Shown here: positions 1-13,408 of the stretch, piece after piece
How the letters are laid out: every line of letters begins with the position of its first letter
Position numbering within the stretch: the stretch's first letter is position 1
From: Piper betle
Taxonomy: Eukaryota; Streptophyta; Magnoliopsida; Piperales; Piperaceae
Assembly (NCBI GenBank): GCA_033002965.1
Contig: JAURVB010009671.1
Location: 112,171 to 176,170 of the forward strand
Direction: 5' to 3'
DNA: 64,000 bases
Program-made: the position numbers and the translations under genes
Notes under the pieces: model-generated
Database searches by the model: none
Told to the model about the DNA's origin: nothing
The model's input: only the letters and a program-made list of their open reading frames with translations

Positions 1-660
1 CTAACACCCCACTTTCCTTCTAGCCCACCTTAGGAGGTGAGCTTCACATTAGTGATGGAATTATTAATCTTTAAGATAATTATTATTTTATTTAAATGAG
101 AATGTGATATGATTAAAGTTTTTACTAATTTTTTTTTAATAGAGTTGCCATTTGTAAAATGACATTCCATTGAATTGCCAATTCGCAAGGAACCACCCAG
201 CACCTGCTAAAATAGCCATTAGTTTAGATAGCATTTAGACGAAAAGCTCAACAATTTCGCCTTGACAACAAAATAAAAATATAAATAATGCAATTAAGTT
301 AAAACAATAACTATCAGAGGTTTTACATCATTGAGACTGGTGGCAAGACAGAAAAATTGAAATTTTCTGTAAATAACTGTTATTTTTGTGTAGAGAATAC
401 AATTTATATTATAATAAATATAAAAGGACGTGGAAATTGTGGTATAAGGGCGTAGATTACTATAAATATAAAAGGACGTGGACATTGTGGTTTCTCTAAG
501 GGAGTAGACGCAAGAAGTAATTATTGGATCAGGGAAAATAAAACAGAGGAGAAAAGGTGGGAGACAACAAAAAAATGGGCATTTCAAGTACATTTCTCTA
601 AGCTGCTAAGAAAAATGACTGCAGCAGCTATTCTATCTCCTACTCCAAGTTTTAATGAAA
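1..660. other. Intergenic or 3'-flanking DNA with a short tandem duplication
   Basis: No gene is supported here. A motif of about 30 bases containing AAAGGACGTGGA and ATTGTGGT occurs twice, near 413-441 and 460-490, about 48 bp apart. The right part probably includes the 3' UTR of the minus-strand transporter that ends at 670. Confidence 0.5.
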
Positions 661-669
661 GTTAAGTGG

Positions 670-2809
670 CTAAACCTTTTCATCGACATCACTGGATTCT
701 GCTCCATGCTTCTGAGACTTGTCAGTAGGAATTGTATAGCTTCTTCGCTCTTTACCGCCAGGCTTAGAAGAGGCATTCCCATACCAAATCATGCCAACTA
801 CAGCCAAAATCATCCCAATAACTACATGAAGATTGAGTCCCTCTTTACCAAAAAAGATGAAACCCAAGACTAAGACGAGGATGGTTTTCATGTGCCCAAG
901 TACTTGGAAGGAAACAGCCGTAAATCTGCCTATACAGATGAATTGGCTGAGATTGGTTCCAATTGCGATGGTGCATGACAATATTATAAAGAACTGCAAA
1001 TGATACAAAAAAAATGAAAAAGTTACAACTTAGCATGGAAAAAAGCACGTGCATGATTTTAACTTGCATTATGAACTGTGAAAAAGAACAAATATTAACC
1101 AAAAATGTCAAACCCATGTAGAAAAATAGACATCCTAACATGTAGCATAATAACTCATAAGGGGCAATGAAATGAAGTTCATGCACAATAGGATAAAAAT
1201 GAAGATGGAATATTGCATTTCTACATGATTGACATTACCCATAATAAAAATATATTCCAGCCACATCAGCCCTCACAACCTCCGGTTGACATCTTAGATT
1301 TTATCCTCATCACACATATGCACAATAAACTTGCACATATAACATTTACAAGTAAAGCTAAATACCCCTGTATAAATGAACCTTACAAAATACTTACCCC
1401 TGAAGTGACGTTGTAGTCAAATTTGTCAACTCTTTTGTTTGTAAACCAATAGTCTAAAAAAGGTCCTACAATCAGCAGTGTTGCGGCTTGTCCAGGAGCA
1501 GTATGGCCCAGTAGATTAAATGATCCAAGAGAGTACCTCCTTTGGAGAGAATGGACGTACTGCAAAGAATGCAAACAGAATACGCAATCAAGTAATTATG
1601 CATATTAAGTACACGCCAAACAAAGCTTAGAAAGCTCAAAACATTATGAATGGATTGATGTCTTTGTCAGGTAGAATAATTACTTACATATTGCTGAAAA
1701 GCAGTGCTCCAAACAGCAACAACAGCTGCTACGAAGCCTCGTGTATTCACACTGACATCAGTAACAGTACAAACAGCAACACCGAGGAGAACCACACCAA
1801 TGCTAAGTTTGGTATCCCTAGAATATCGAACCTTATCCAGTACTACTTCCAGCAAACAAGAGACAGGTATCATACTCAGCTTGGCAATCTACAATAAGAA
1901 GTTCACTGGTTCAGATCTAAGTTAACATATATATGTAAACATAAAGAAGTCATAGAGCATGAATGACTGACCTGATAAAAGCCAACTGAATTCCACATAA
2001 GACTCACATTCATACCAACAATCGAAAAATTTGCGAAGATCACAAATTTTAGCAGATCCGGAAGCGGTAAATGGGAAGGCTGAATATAACCCAACCATCT
2101 AAGCACTACAGTCATCAATGTGGTGGTAGCGAAATGCAATCCAGTCAATGTTGTAGCTGGAACATATGTCAAAAATAAGATAGAACAAGTCAGCAAGAAA
2201 CATTAGGGCAAAGTCAATGATTTCTTTCTTTGAACAGCTAAGGTAAATTGACACCACAAACAATCATAAAACATCTTTACATGATTACATGATTGTCACC
2301 TGCAACTTAGAAAGAATGGCAAACATTTAACAAACATGCCAGCAATTTCTAAAAAGCAACAATGGGAAACTTAATCCAACTTGTGGCAAAGGCCAAGCAA
2401 AAATCTCCTAAGCTTAATTATAGTCTGTCTTTTAACTCTTAGTAAGTACAATAAAATATTGAGAAGTAATTTAATTGATTTCTGGAAAGATTTAAGTATC
2501 TTGTTTACTTATAGCATTATGGTGGATATCTCAGCCCCTTGTTATCAACGATTCATATTGTCAAAAAAAAAAAAGATCCAATATGTCCATAAATAGAGAA
2601 ACTCCTAACATAATTTTTTTCTTAAAAAATTAGAAAAAAACAAATAAAATAGAGTTGGAGCATCTACTGACGTTACCAAAACTAAATCCATAAGTGGCCA
2701 TCAACGCCTTATTTACAATGATTATTCCCACAGAAGTAACAACATTGAACATCCATGATGCAATGTCTAACGCCGCCTTCCTGTCAGCTTTGCTTGCTGG
2801 AGCCATCAT
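670..2809 (-). CDS. URGT5/6: UDP-rhamnose/UDP-galactose transporter (URGT5/6 subgroup)
   Basis: Golgi nucleotide-sugar antiporter of the plant NST-KT/URGT family, which by family knowledge brings UDP-rhamnose and UDP-galactose into the Golgi for cell-wall polysaccharide synthesis. Five coding exons join in phase: 2809-2677, 2156-1972, 1888-1688, 1559-1398 and 993-670. They total 1005 bp (334 residues), the usual family length. The start is the first of two adjacent ATGs and leads into [15 protein letters not shown]. The joined protein shows the conserved stretches [56 protein letters not shown] and [10 protein letters not shown], and ends in the hydrophilic tail [20 protein letters not shown]...SDVDEKV that marks URGT5/6. 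All donors are GT and all acceptors AG. No frame break is seen. A 5' UTR exon (about 2870-2810) has its own acceptor, so the transcript probably starts further upstream. Family assignment is strong; the exact paralogue is not certain. Confidence 0.93.
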
Positions 2810-4149
2810 AAGAACTTCTTTAGAGGATATATCCTACATCAGAACTTCCATAGCCTCCAAGAATCCTGAAGGAAAAAAGTCAAGTTGAAAATCTAACATG
2901 CATTATAACAACATTTGTTTTTTTAATAAAATTCAGGACAGAGAAGGAATTTCAAAAGCCCTATTTTAAGCAAGACCCACTTCACAAAGCTTCAAAAAGA
3001 AAAAAGAAAAAAAAGGAAAAAAGGGAGATTAGAAAAAGGGATATTAAAAAGAAACCACTCTTCCCATTTTAGGAATATCCAGAGAAGCTTGTATTTGGCC
3101 ATACATACCATATATATGTAATCAAAATTTTAAACTACCTAAGAATGGAAGTGCTACAAAGCAATTAAGGAAGACGCATCCAAATAACAATAACTATCTA
3201 ACAAATATAGTTTCATAGTTCACGGAAGCATAAACAAGAAATATAAAAATGACATAGGAGATCAAAATGTGTGTATGGAAAATTGCACTTATCCATTTTG
3301 CTATGATAACAGATCAAATGAAACACTCCCATATTTGATGGCAAAATATGCAATATTATCAGAGGGCAGAAATGATAGTTGTCCAGGCTTGTAAATTCTC
3401 AGATATCTAGAACCATGAACTAGTTGGAACGGAATCCAATGCATTGCCTACTGGAGGGCAGGAACAATCTTGGCAAAGCATATGATTCCTCAAATTTCAT
3501 AATTTTGCACAGAATATAACAGTCTTGTCTTCTGTTCAGTAGCTCCTCAAATAACCACTAAAACGAACACTTGCAGAGTACTGCCTGCAAGTCATACCTG
3601 ATACTTCACCCATATTCTAATCAATATATAATGGATGATGAATTGAAGTTCTTAGGCTATACTAACTCTCGTCAAACTCCCATATTATCCTCCCTCATTC
3701 ATGCAAAAACATGATTGAGAGCCACAGCAATTCAGGTTGAAACCAAAGTAATTACCACATGCTTGTAATCAAGCCACAGTCAAGCTTTCCCAATGAAAAA
3801 ATAAATGGAAGGCATATATAGAAAGAGACATGTAAGAGCTCAAATTATAGACAGTAAGCAATTATTCAGATTCCATTTACAAACTGAAAAAAAATAAAGA
3901 GATAAGTTCCTTCCACCGATCAGCAACCTCGAGTTCTAATTCACAATGCAGGTGTCAGAACATCACAAAAACCACCTAGGTGTCTCCCCTTTAGAACAAC
4001 AACAACAAAAAAAAATTGAAGAACAGATAACGTTAATGACAAATGCCGGAAGTCCGCAGTCCAAGGTGGTGGTTTATCTTCTCCACGATGACAACAACAT
4101 AGCCAGCCTCCCAATTCAACCAAGGAAGCAACCACACCGCTGATAGTCC

Positions 4150-4850
4150 CTAATTTTCCTTCAATGGCTTCAAGAACAACAATGCCATTGCAAACCTAAT
4201 CCTTCAAACTTCAAATCACACCACATAAACAAAAAATCAAACACACAAAGAACAACACTCATCAACCAAATACAGCTTCAATGCCCCATACTTCTATTCT
4301 CGCCAAAAACGCCATCTTCTAAACAATAAACAACCATCAATTTCAACCATTTTGTACAACCAAAACACAACCCCAAGCTCCCACATCACAAAACATCGAC
4401 TTTCCGCAACAGATCTATACCAAGCCATCCACTACTTCAAGTGATCCACAACCAATTCCAAATTCCACCAACCAGCTCAGATCTGCTCATCGCGATCCAT
4501 CCCAAGCTCGATCAGATCCCAAAATTCCACCCAATATGCCAACCCCAATTCACAAACACAGAGACCAACAACAATCCACAACCAAATCAATTAACTAACG
4601 CCAACCATTACAAAATCAAACAACCTAAAATCCAAAAAAAGAAAAATGGATTGCACAGACCTCATGGAGTGGCAGCCGTGGGCGAAAAAGACACCCAAAA
4701 AATCGCAAAAAAAAGAGAAAATTTCCGTCGGATTGAGCGGCAACAGATCCGAGATGATCGAATTCGGAATTGGGATGGGGAAAGGGATTGATTCGGGGAG
4801 GGGAGGCTCAAGGTTGGTCGGGATTGGGGTGAGATCTTCGGGGTGAAGGC
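4150..4850 (-). other. Probable 5' UTR exon and promoter side of the URGT gene
   Basis: The segment around 4640-4850 is richer in GC and, read on the minus strand, is pyrimidine-rich leader-like sequence with a possible GT donor near 4660. A splice acceptor just upstream of the URGT start exon (about 2870) implies a non-coding first exon in this direction. This is inferred; no transcript evidence is available. The short open frames here look non-coding. Confidence 0.4.
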
Positions 4851-4974
4851 GACGGGAATTTCAATTAATAAATTCCCATTTTGGTATTTGTAGTGTTTTT
4901 TTTTTTTAATTTGGTGGGAAAACGGAATTTAGAAAGAGATTAATGAGTTTTAGAGAGGTTGTAACTTGTAATTA

Positions 4975-5770
4975 ATTGCTCGGCGGTCACAAAATTATAA
5001 TTTTTTAAAATTATTAATATTAGCGACCGCGCATTTGTAACTCGTATAAAAATATTAATATGTACAAACAGAGTTTACAATCGATAAACAAGCATAAAAT
5101 TATAAAAAAATTAATTATTAACATTAATAACCACTTTTACAACGATCTTGACTATTGCATATATTTAATAAAATATTGATTTTTAGAAATAGAATTTGCA
5201 ACTTTCATGCAATCATAAACTTATAAAATATTTTATTAATTATTATTATTATAGTTTAAAAATCAAAACTCGAACTCTGCTTAGCATATCATGAAGTAAA
5301 ATTGACTAGAGTGGATTTTAAAATTTTAAACCGACGGGAGTCAGTTTGTATTAATTTTTTAATTCTGCAAATAAAATAAAATAAAATAAGTTTATAATGT
5401 ACTTTTGATATTTGAAATTAATGAATACATAATTTACAATATTTTGAAATATTGATTAAGTTTATCTAAAAAATTAATAATATATTTTGATAACTTTTAT
5501 AGCACAACTCAAATAGTTCATTATTAAATCAGTAAGTATAAAGTCATCTATAAAATTAACTTGGTAAAGCTATAAAATTTAGTCAACTCATAGAATTTTT
5601 GGAGTAAAAAAAAATTAAAACATGATTACTGTTAGCAACCACATGCCGGTTACAAAATTCCGGCAGTAAAAAATAGTCGCAAAACGGTAACTAATAATAT
5701 TTTTTTGCAACATGTTTTGTACTTGCAGCACGGTCATAAAATTATGAAAAAAAACTATTTTTATACTAGT
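4975..5770. mobile_element. CACTA-like element remnant (subterminal repeat style)
   Basis: Several short motifs of the type GCGGTCACAAAATTATA, GCGACCGCGCATTTGTAAC, GCCGGTTACAAAATTCCGG and GCACGGTCATAAAATTATG are scattered in both orientations in AT-rich DNA. Clusters of short inverted and direct motifs of this kind are typical of En/Spm (CACTA) subterminal regions in plants. No intact CACTA terminus or transposase frame was found, so this is a tentative call. Confidence 0.35.
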
Positions 5771-6299
5771 GTACAAGTTGCTCAAAATGGGGAAAAAAAG
5801 AAGCTAAAATACAAAAATACTCGTCAATATAAAGAAAGTGCCAACTATTTGAGCCGGTATATTTGTCAATTATTTTTTCCAAAGCCCACGTAATATTATA
5901 TGTTAAATTTCCATATTTCATCAGCTTGGTATATACATTTCATCGTCTTTTAATACCTCTGTGTTTAATTAAATTCCTACAGCTGTTATGTATTAATTAA
6001 ATTTACACATATTTCCTTTTATGGAAGAATTTTCACCTACGACCGCACCACATATTTAAAGTATGGTACGTTGTCTGTGCCGTTGGATGAGAATAAAATC
6101 TAAGGCTGTTAACAAACACATCAATGAATTTCTATATAATAGTTTGTATTTCACCAAAATATACATTAGATGTGGAGCGTCGACGACTTCCAACTTTCGG
6201 ATTAAAGGAAAAAACAAATGAGCCGGCATGCAACAATATTGTACAGGGCAAAAGATATATCACTGATAATTTAATCTTGTAGCCGTCTTTTAATATCGT

Positions 6300-6780
6300 G
6301 AATATCATCGTCGAGAGGGGTGCTCGTCAGGTCGAGTAGAGTTGAGTTTGCTTAACTCAAGTTCGTCTTGTTCGATTACAAGTTTAAGTCAAGCTAATAA
6401 GTACACGAGTCGATCCGAGTATGAGCTAGCGTTATTTGTATTTAATGTTATATTTTTTGTATAATTTATACTAAAATTTAATTTATAATTAAAAAATTTC
6501 AACTTTGACATAGTTATGAATGAAAGATAATGTAATCATGCATATTTATATTTAAATTGTTATCATATAATGATATTTTATAATTTAATTATATTTGTAT
6601 AAAAAAATTTAAGATAAATATAATTAAAAAATATTATTCTTAATATAAAATATTGAGCTTCGAGTAGAACCAAGTTGAGAAAGTATAAGCTGATTTTTTT
6701 CAAGTCGAGTACTAAGTTAATCAAGTTTAATTGAGTTTTGAAGAACCTAGCTACATGGTCCAAATTAGCAAGTTAGCAGT
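6300..6780. repeat. GAGTCGAG-rich dispersed repeat (possible hAT-type MITE)
   Basis: Begins near GAGAGGGGTGCTCGTCAGGT and carries runs of GTCGAG and GAGTTGAG motifs, ending near the mirrored TCGAGTA/GAGTTTTG region around 6680-6740. A related run of motifs lies at 46.5-46.7 kb. The CAGGGGTG-like start suggests a hAT-type non-autonomous element, but target duplications were not established. Confidence 0.3.
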
Positions 6781-7299
6781 TTTCCTTGTGCTTTTCGTAC
6801 TTTATAGCTAATTCCTCGACTCTATGAAAGAGTCACTAATTAAATATTAATATTATTGTCCATTGATTATAATTAAAGAGCATGACACTTGAATGAGAGG
6901 TATGTTAATACGTAAATTCAAGTGAGCAAGGATTGAAGGAATTAGGCAGTCACACTAAACTTGCATTTGTTTCATGCAACTTCATCGAAGAGTTCAAGCT
7001 GTTAAGGTATGTTTTTTTGTTCAGAGAAGCACTGTTATGCATAGCATGCAAGCTCCCATCCGTTGAAACAGTTTTATGCACGAGGCGTGGAGGTCTAAAC
7101 CAAGAAATGCTCTATATATACCCGTATATACACATTATGTATGTTACATACACTAGGCAAAATGTCATGTTGTTTGTAATTTATATTAGATAAATTTTAA
7201 TTTTATACATAAACTCTCGTTGAATAATAAAATAGACCAAAATAATTTAATATCTTAAATGTAGACTATGATTGACTTTAAATATATATCATCTTTAAA

Positions 7300-8070
7300 A
7301 GAAAATTGAATTAAATAATTATTTAAATTTTTATTATATTTTTTTCATAATAATTAGACAAAATTTTATTATTATAAAGTTAAAAGTTGAGGTTAGTCGG
7401 TTCAAACCCGTGATCTTTTACCGTTAAGGATATTTTTATTATTTTTTAAAGAAATTTAGGTTAGCAATATTCAAATGGGTAACCCTCTATTCGAGATATT
7501 TTTATTGTATTTTTAAGATTTTTCTTAGATTAGCTATTTCTCCTACTTTATTCTCAGACAATTATTGAGTTCTTTTTTTATTAAATAAATAAATAATTAT
7601 TTATTTTTTTATTATGTTTTTTTCAAGACAATTAGAGAGACTTTTATTATTATGAAGTTAGAAGTTAAAATTAACCAAGTTTGAACTCGTAACCTTTTAT
7701 AGTGAAAAATATTTTTATTATTATTTTTTAAAAATTGATGTTAGTAAGATTTGAACTGATAACCCTCTTCAAAAGGTATTTTTATTATATTTTAAAGATT
7801 TTTCTTCTATTTTGATTGACTGATTCTCTCAAGGCAAGTATTGACTGATTCTCCTAAGGCAAGATAATTAGAGAGACTTTTATTATTATGAAATTAGTGG
7901 TTGTTCGTAGTCGAGTTCGAACCCTTAACATTTTACCTAAAAGGTTTTTTTTGTTATTTTTTATTAAATTTATGTTATCGAGATTCCAACCGGTAACCAT
8001 ATGTGGGAAGTATTTTTATTGTATTTTTAAATTTTTTTATATTTTGATTTATTGATTCTTTTATTTTTAA
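7300..8070. repeat. Three diverged tandem units of about 230-290 bp
   Basis: Three units start near 7321, 7600 and 7860. Each has ATTAGA-ACTTTTATTATTATGAA, then a degenerate GTTCGAACCCGTAACCTTTTA box, then a second degenerate box of the GGTAACCCTCT type and a T-rich tail. A single further copy is near 35280-35400. The units are old and heavily mutated. The GTTCGAACCC box resembles an RNA polymerase III B-box, but no tRNA fold is visible. Confidence 0.55.
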
Positions 8071-8089
8071 TCTAAAGTGAGTATTGAAT

Positions 8090-9240
8090 TTTCCTTTATA
8101 TATATATATATATATATAGGTAAGATATTTATTGTGTGACCATGTCTATTTCTTGAACCAGCGATACCTAATTAATGATTATACTGTAATGGCCATGGCA
8201 AAATTCTCAAATCAAATTAATGGACGTTTTTTTATTAGTGAAACATATGAATAATTTAAAAAAATAATATGCACACGATAATATAATGAATATTATTATT
8301 ATTATTAGATTAGCTACTTTTTTCCATGGTAAATAAAGTAACTAATTTGTTTCCCACTAACTTAATATTTATATTTGCACAAACCTTATTATTTTCTAAT
8401 ATTTTTATTTAATTGTAAATTTGTACTGTTTTTTTTATCAATTTTTAATTTATTCTCGTGGAAAGGTTTTTTTTTTAATTTTCATTGAAATTCATACTTA
8501 TAATTATCAAATTTCTGTTTTTTTATTTAAATTAGTATTTTTATCTATCATAATTCTAACAATAACTTTATACAATTATTTATTATTTATTATTTCAATT
8601 ATTTCTATTTGATATATATTAAGGTAATGTATTTTGTTTTGAAAAATATTTAATAATATTTAAAAAATATAAATTGAAAACAAAATTTCTCATAATAATC
8701 TGTGTAAGTACATAAAAACTATTTACAATGAAATATAAATATTATTTTACTTACTACTACAATATTCATAATTGTTCTTATAAAATTTAATTTACTTATA
8801 GAAATATTATTCCCTTATAAACAATTTTTTTTGGGTAGATATATTAAATTAATCAAATAAGAAAATATTAAATCACATTATCACACAATCGCAAATTGCT
8901 ACAGTTTATTGCTTATTAATGATTTTACTAGAAAAAATAGTAAAACATAATAAATTTTAATAAATATAGGATTATTTTTATAATAGACAATTAGATACTT
9001 CTAATAAAAATAGTACTCATATTAGGGGGCTTTTATAGTTATTGTATTTTTGTAATTATCTTTTGTAAATATGTTTCTCCATATTTTATTATCTTTATTT
9101 TAAATTGGTATTATATTTATAAATTTTCCACATGATTAGCGATTCACTTAAAAATAAATATAATTTTTTTAAATAATTATGATATATTGATTTGATTTTC
9201 TATTGAAAGAGGTAAAAGTGTGAAATTAATTTGATAATAT
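8090..9240. other. AT-rich intergenic DNA
   Basis: Very AT-rich DNA with a short (TA)n tract near 8098-8118. I see no gene, splice-site pattern or element boundary. Confidence 0.5.
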
Positions 9241-9249
9241 GATAAATTA

Positions 9250-10705
9250 AAATATAATATTTTAAAATTAAATTAAATTAATAATGAATATAAGTAATGG
9301 GGTTGGTTTAAATAATAATTATTAATTTTATGTTTCGATTAGGTTCAACATATTATATTTTCACATTTAAGTAGTGTACAATTAAAATTTATTCATTATT
9401 GTCATAATGAACAAAAATATTCAATCGTCACTTATTTAAGAAATATTTATATTATTATAACTAAATATTTTTATTTAAAATGAAAACTTGTATCAGTTGT
9501 ATATAACATAAAATTTAGAGAAAAAATTAAGTATTTTTAACTTTAAGAGATAGCTTTTAATCAAGTGCTAACTTAAATAACTATATTATTTTTTAAAAAA
9601 ATCATGTTAATAAAGATTTAAGTTAATTATAAAAAAAATTAATTAAAAATTTATTTACTTTTGCATACATATCAATAGTTAAATTAATAATGTTATTTGA
9701 TCAAGCTAATTAAATAAGTTTAAAACGAAATACAATTTTATAATTTCACATATTAGTATATCACCGAGTACAATTTAGGCATGTTGAGAAGATAAGTAAT
9801 TTTATACTTATGTTAAAATATTTTTACAATATATTTCATAATATTCAATTTCATATTGAATATATTTTCAAATTTAATTATATTTTAAAAATATGAATAA
9901 AATATTTTATTGAATATTCAAAATATATTTATCATTAATATCTTATTATAAACCCATTAAAATAGTGCAATATATAGTATTTTAAAAATAAATTAAATTA
10001 ATAATGAATATAAGTAATGAGTCTGGTTTAAGTAATAATTATTAATTTTATATATCTATTAAGTTCAACATATTGTATTTTTACATTGACATAGAGTACA
10101 ATTAAAAATTATTCATTATTTTCATAATGAACAAAAATATTCAATCGTCATTTATTTAAGAAATATTTATATTATTATAAACAAATATTTTTCTTTTAAA
10201 TGAAAACTTATATCGGTTGTATATAACATAAACTTTAAAGGAAAAATATGAATTTTTTCTTGAAGAGTAGCTTTTGATCAAGTGCTAACTTAAATAACTA
10301 TATTGTTTTTTAAAAAATCATGGTAATAAAGTTTTATGCCAATTTTAAAAAACTCAATTAAATATTTATTGACTTTTGCATACTTATCAATAGTTAAATT
10401 AATAATGTAATTTGATTAAGCCAATTAAATAATTTTAAAATAAAATATAAATTTATAAATTTACATAGTATTATACCACTGCGTATAACTTAGACATGCT
10501 ATGAAGAAAAATAATTTTGTACTTATGTTAAATATGTGTAAACTATATTTCATAATTTTAAATATCATATTGAATATATTAAATTCAACAGGTTAAATCA
10601 AACTTAATTAAATTATAAAATTATGAATAAAATATTTTATTAAATATTTAAAATATATATATTATTAATATTTTATTATAAACCTATTAAAATACTATAA
10701 TCTTT
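9250..10705. repeat. Tandem duplication, period 720 bp
   Basis: The block starting AATTAAATTAATAATGAATA at 9271 recurs at 9991, exactly 720 bp later. Further markers keep the spacing within a few bases: the ATTCATTATT...CATAATGAACAAAAATATTC stretch (9390 and 10110 areas), the ATCAAGTGCTAACTTAAATA stretch (9556 and 10274 areas), and the closing TTATTATAAACC-ATTAAAATA stretch (9945 and 10670 areas). The units differ by scattered substitutions and small gaps, so the duplication is not recent. No coding potential is seen in either unit. Confidence 0.85.
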
Positions 10706-12815
10706 TTTTAAAAAAACAAACTTTGTAAAAATTAGAAATTAAAAAATAAGCATGAATTAAAATAGTACTAAGGTTTAAATTATATCAAATTTAAAAATAG
10801 TACGTAATATACGAATATGTATAACTATAACTTTATATATATTTTGTATGTTGTTGAAATTTTGTTGTTGTTGAAAGGGGTGCGATTTTCTACTTAGTTT
10901 TGGGACGTGTTGTTAACTAAGACAATAGCTGTTCTTTCTTTCTCTCTATTTGTTCTTCTCTCGTAATTTCCTCCTACTCCATGACTCAAACAGTATGGAT
11001 CTCGTTGATCTATATTCAATAATTTAACTATATATTTTTAAGTTCTCAAGTTTTTACCCTACTATTTATATATATAGACTTATTAAATGTATTGAGAGAG
11101 GACACAGATAAGAGGTTGACTTTAATAGTGTGTTTAAATGAATTCACGTGACTTAGTCCACAATGACTAGTCATTTAAAAGACTTAGGAACCACAATATA
11201 TATAATATTCCACCACTTATATCTCATAGATATTATTCTAAAACACACGAATGTAATTTAAACAATATATAAAATAAGGTCACCCAAGAAATTTGAGAAT
11301 GTTGGATGAAAAACCGTATAGAAGATGATGATAAAATAGCACCATCAGCCACCGGGGCGAGGTACTGCCGAGCTGGGCAGCCACAGACCTCAGGCTCAGT
11401 GCATGAGGTAATTTGCACCTCCATCTCGGTCTGCCTTATATGGCAAGCTTATCTCATCCCCCTAGCACTCACTCGACGCTATTCTTACCTGTACCATAAA
11501 ATAAAATCTCTTGCAACCTCTTACTATATTATTATGCAGTGTGTGGTATGGTATTCGTTTATATGTATTGAACAAATGATGACAGGGAAGATAGAGTGGG
11601 ATCGAGAGTTGATAGAATGGGCTTGCCCATCTGCTAATCTTCCTTGGGCTGTCCATATCCAATTTTTTGCAGCTTTGTGGGTATTATGGGTTAAGCTAAG
11701 ACAGGCCCAAGCCCATTGGCCATTACTAAAAAAATTAAAAAAATTCACTCTTTAAAAACAATTGTAGAAAAAAAATCACTTTTAATTCACTTCATTTTAT
11801 TTAATATTATTTTTTATGCCCAAATATTGAAATCATAGAAAATTTCACCGGTCTTATTTTGTTTCGCCCTACTTTTCTTGGCAAAACGTATTTTAGATTT
11901 ATTGTATACAAAATGAATTAAACTTAACTAAATGTTATAATTTGCGGTATGCAGTGAATATAATTGCTGATTGTAAGGTCTAACAATGATCAGTCCGCTA
12001 ATACGGTGAGGCTCAATAACCCAACCGATGAAATATAAGCATCCATTAAAGATTATAATAAAAAATTTGAAGTTTTGGTAAGTAGGTAGTTCTATCACTT
12101 AGATTGAATAAAGTGCTATTTATTTTTAAGCATTAGCAATTTAGCATGCATGTTTTAGAGATAAACATGCTACCATTCTTAATCTTTTTTTACTCACCCA
12201 TTTTCTTAATCTCAAAGCAAGGCTTTGTATTTATTACTAATACGCTAATTAATATTTCATTAGGCCTTTTTAAACTCTATATCTTGGTTTTCTCACATGA
12301 TGTGTCGGATAAAACGGTGCAGAGGGTCCCATCAGCATGCCGAAAAGTTATATGAGGTGTCGAAATGAGAGAAAAAGATCACCTATCTCCACGTTAGCTA
12401 ACTTTAAGACTATAATATGTACATGCTTATTAGTGATTGATTCTTTTGAAAAACTAGTATTAATTGGCTTTGATAAACATTAACAGCAATAGTGCATGGA
12501 GCTATGCGGTGATTTATACAATACATATATGTTATAACAAAAGCAGTCAAATTTGTAATTGTGATCACAATTGATCATCACAAGCACCCACCTCAAAAGA
12601 ATACAAAGGAACGGCTTGTCAAATGCATTGTTTGTGTCTTGATGTGATTATTATTATAACATAGTAATTTTAATGGTTCATGCATGCATAAGCTTGAGTG
12701 TCACATGGATTGCCTTTCCTATCTACATAAATATATCCAAATCACAAATTTTTTAAGTCGTAACAACATAGCTAGTCAAGTTCAATTTGATGACTACATG
12801 AGATGTACCTTGTAT
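10706..12815. other. Intergenic DNA without a supported gene
   Basis: A continuous frame of about 149 codons at 11306-11755 (+) has no recognisable domain and no supporting start or splice context, so I do not call it a gene. The rest is AT-rich DNA. Confidence 0.4.
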
Positions 12816-12817
12816 GC

Positions 12818-12848
<31 letters not shown>

Positions 12849-13362
12849 GTATTTCTATAATCACCTCGTTTTAAAATTAGACGGTCCAGATCTCTTTTTT
12901 AAAAAAAAATAAAACTTTTCCTCTTCCCTCTCACTGTTGTCCACGCCGGCGTCGCCATCGCTGTCACCATGCTCCCTTACTGACACCCGAGCCCCCGCTC
13001 ATGCCAGTGCCCTCAGTAGCACTCACACCCTCGGCCCATGCCTCCTTCCTCGCCGCGCCCACACCTCCGCCCATGCCCTTCGCCGCCTTCCATGGCCACC
13101 GCCGAGCCTCCACCCGTGCCCATGCCCTTCGCCGCCCTCCACGGCCACCGCCGAGCCTCCACCCGCGCCCACGCCTTTGAGGATGACGAGGGCATTGGCG
13201 GCGGTGGACAGCAAGGGTGACACGACGGCAATGCTACAATAGGGTGGATAGCAATGGGAGGAGGGGAGGTTTTATTTTTTTAAGAAAATAGATTTTAATT
13301 GTCTTATAGTCTAGATAAGGGCGATTACAAGCTATCACACACACACACACACACACACACAT

Positions 13363-13404
<42 letters not shown>
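12818..13404. mobile_element. (TA)n-bounded element with GC-rich core (copy 1)
   Basis: A (TA)n tract (12818-12846) is followed by TATAATCACCTCG...TTAGACGGTCCAGATCT and an A-run. The other end, read in reverse, gives GTAATCGCCCTTATCTAGAC...AAGACAATTAAAATCT and a matching A-run at about 13270-13335. It is followed by an (AC)n tract (13339-13362) and a second (TA)n tract (13369-13404). The two ends form an imperfect inverted repeat. The core (12920-13255) is strongly GC-rich, low-complexity, and open in several frames only because of its composition. The plan matches the element at 46.93-47.92 kb. Confidence 0.6.

Positions 13405-13408
<4 letters not shown>

Noticed and set aside
7400..7930. 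tRNA-like GTTCGAACCC boxes suggesting tRNA genes
   Set aside because: No acceptor stem, D arm or anticodon arm could be built around them. They are internal motifs of a decayed repeat.
11306..11755. Plus-strand frame of 149 codons
   Set aside because: No recognisable domain, no splice or promoter context, and counter-strand frames overlap it. Probably chance.
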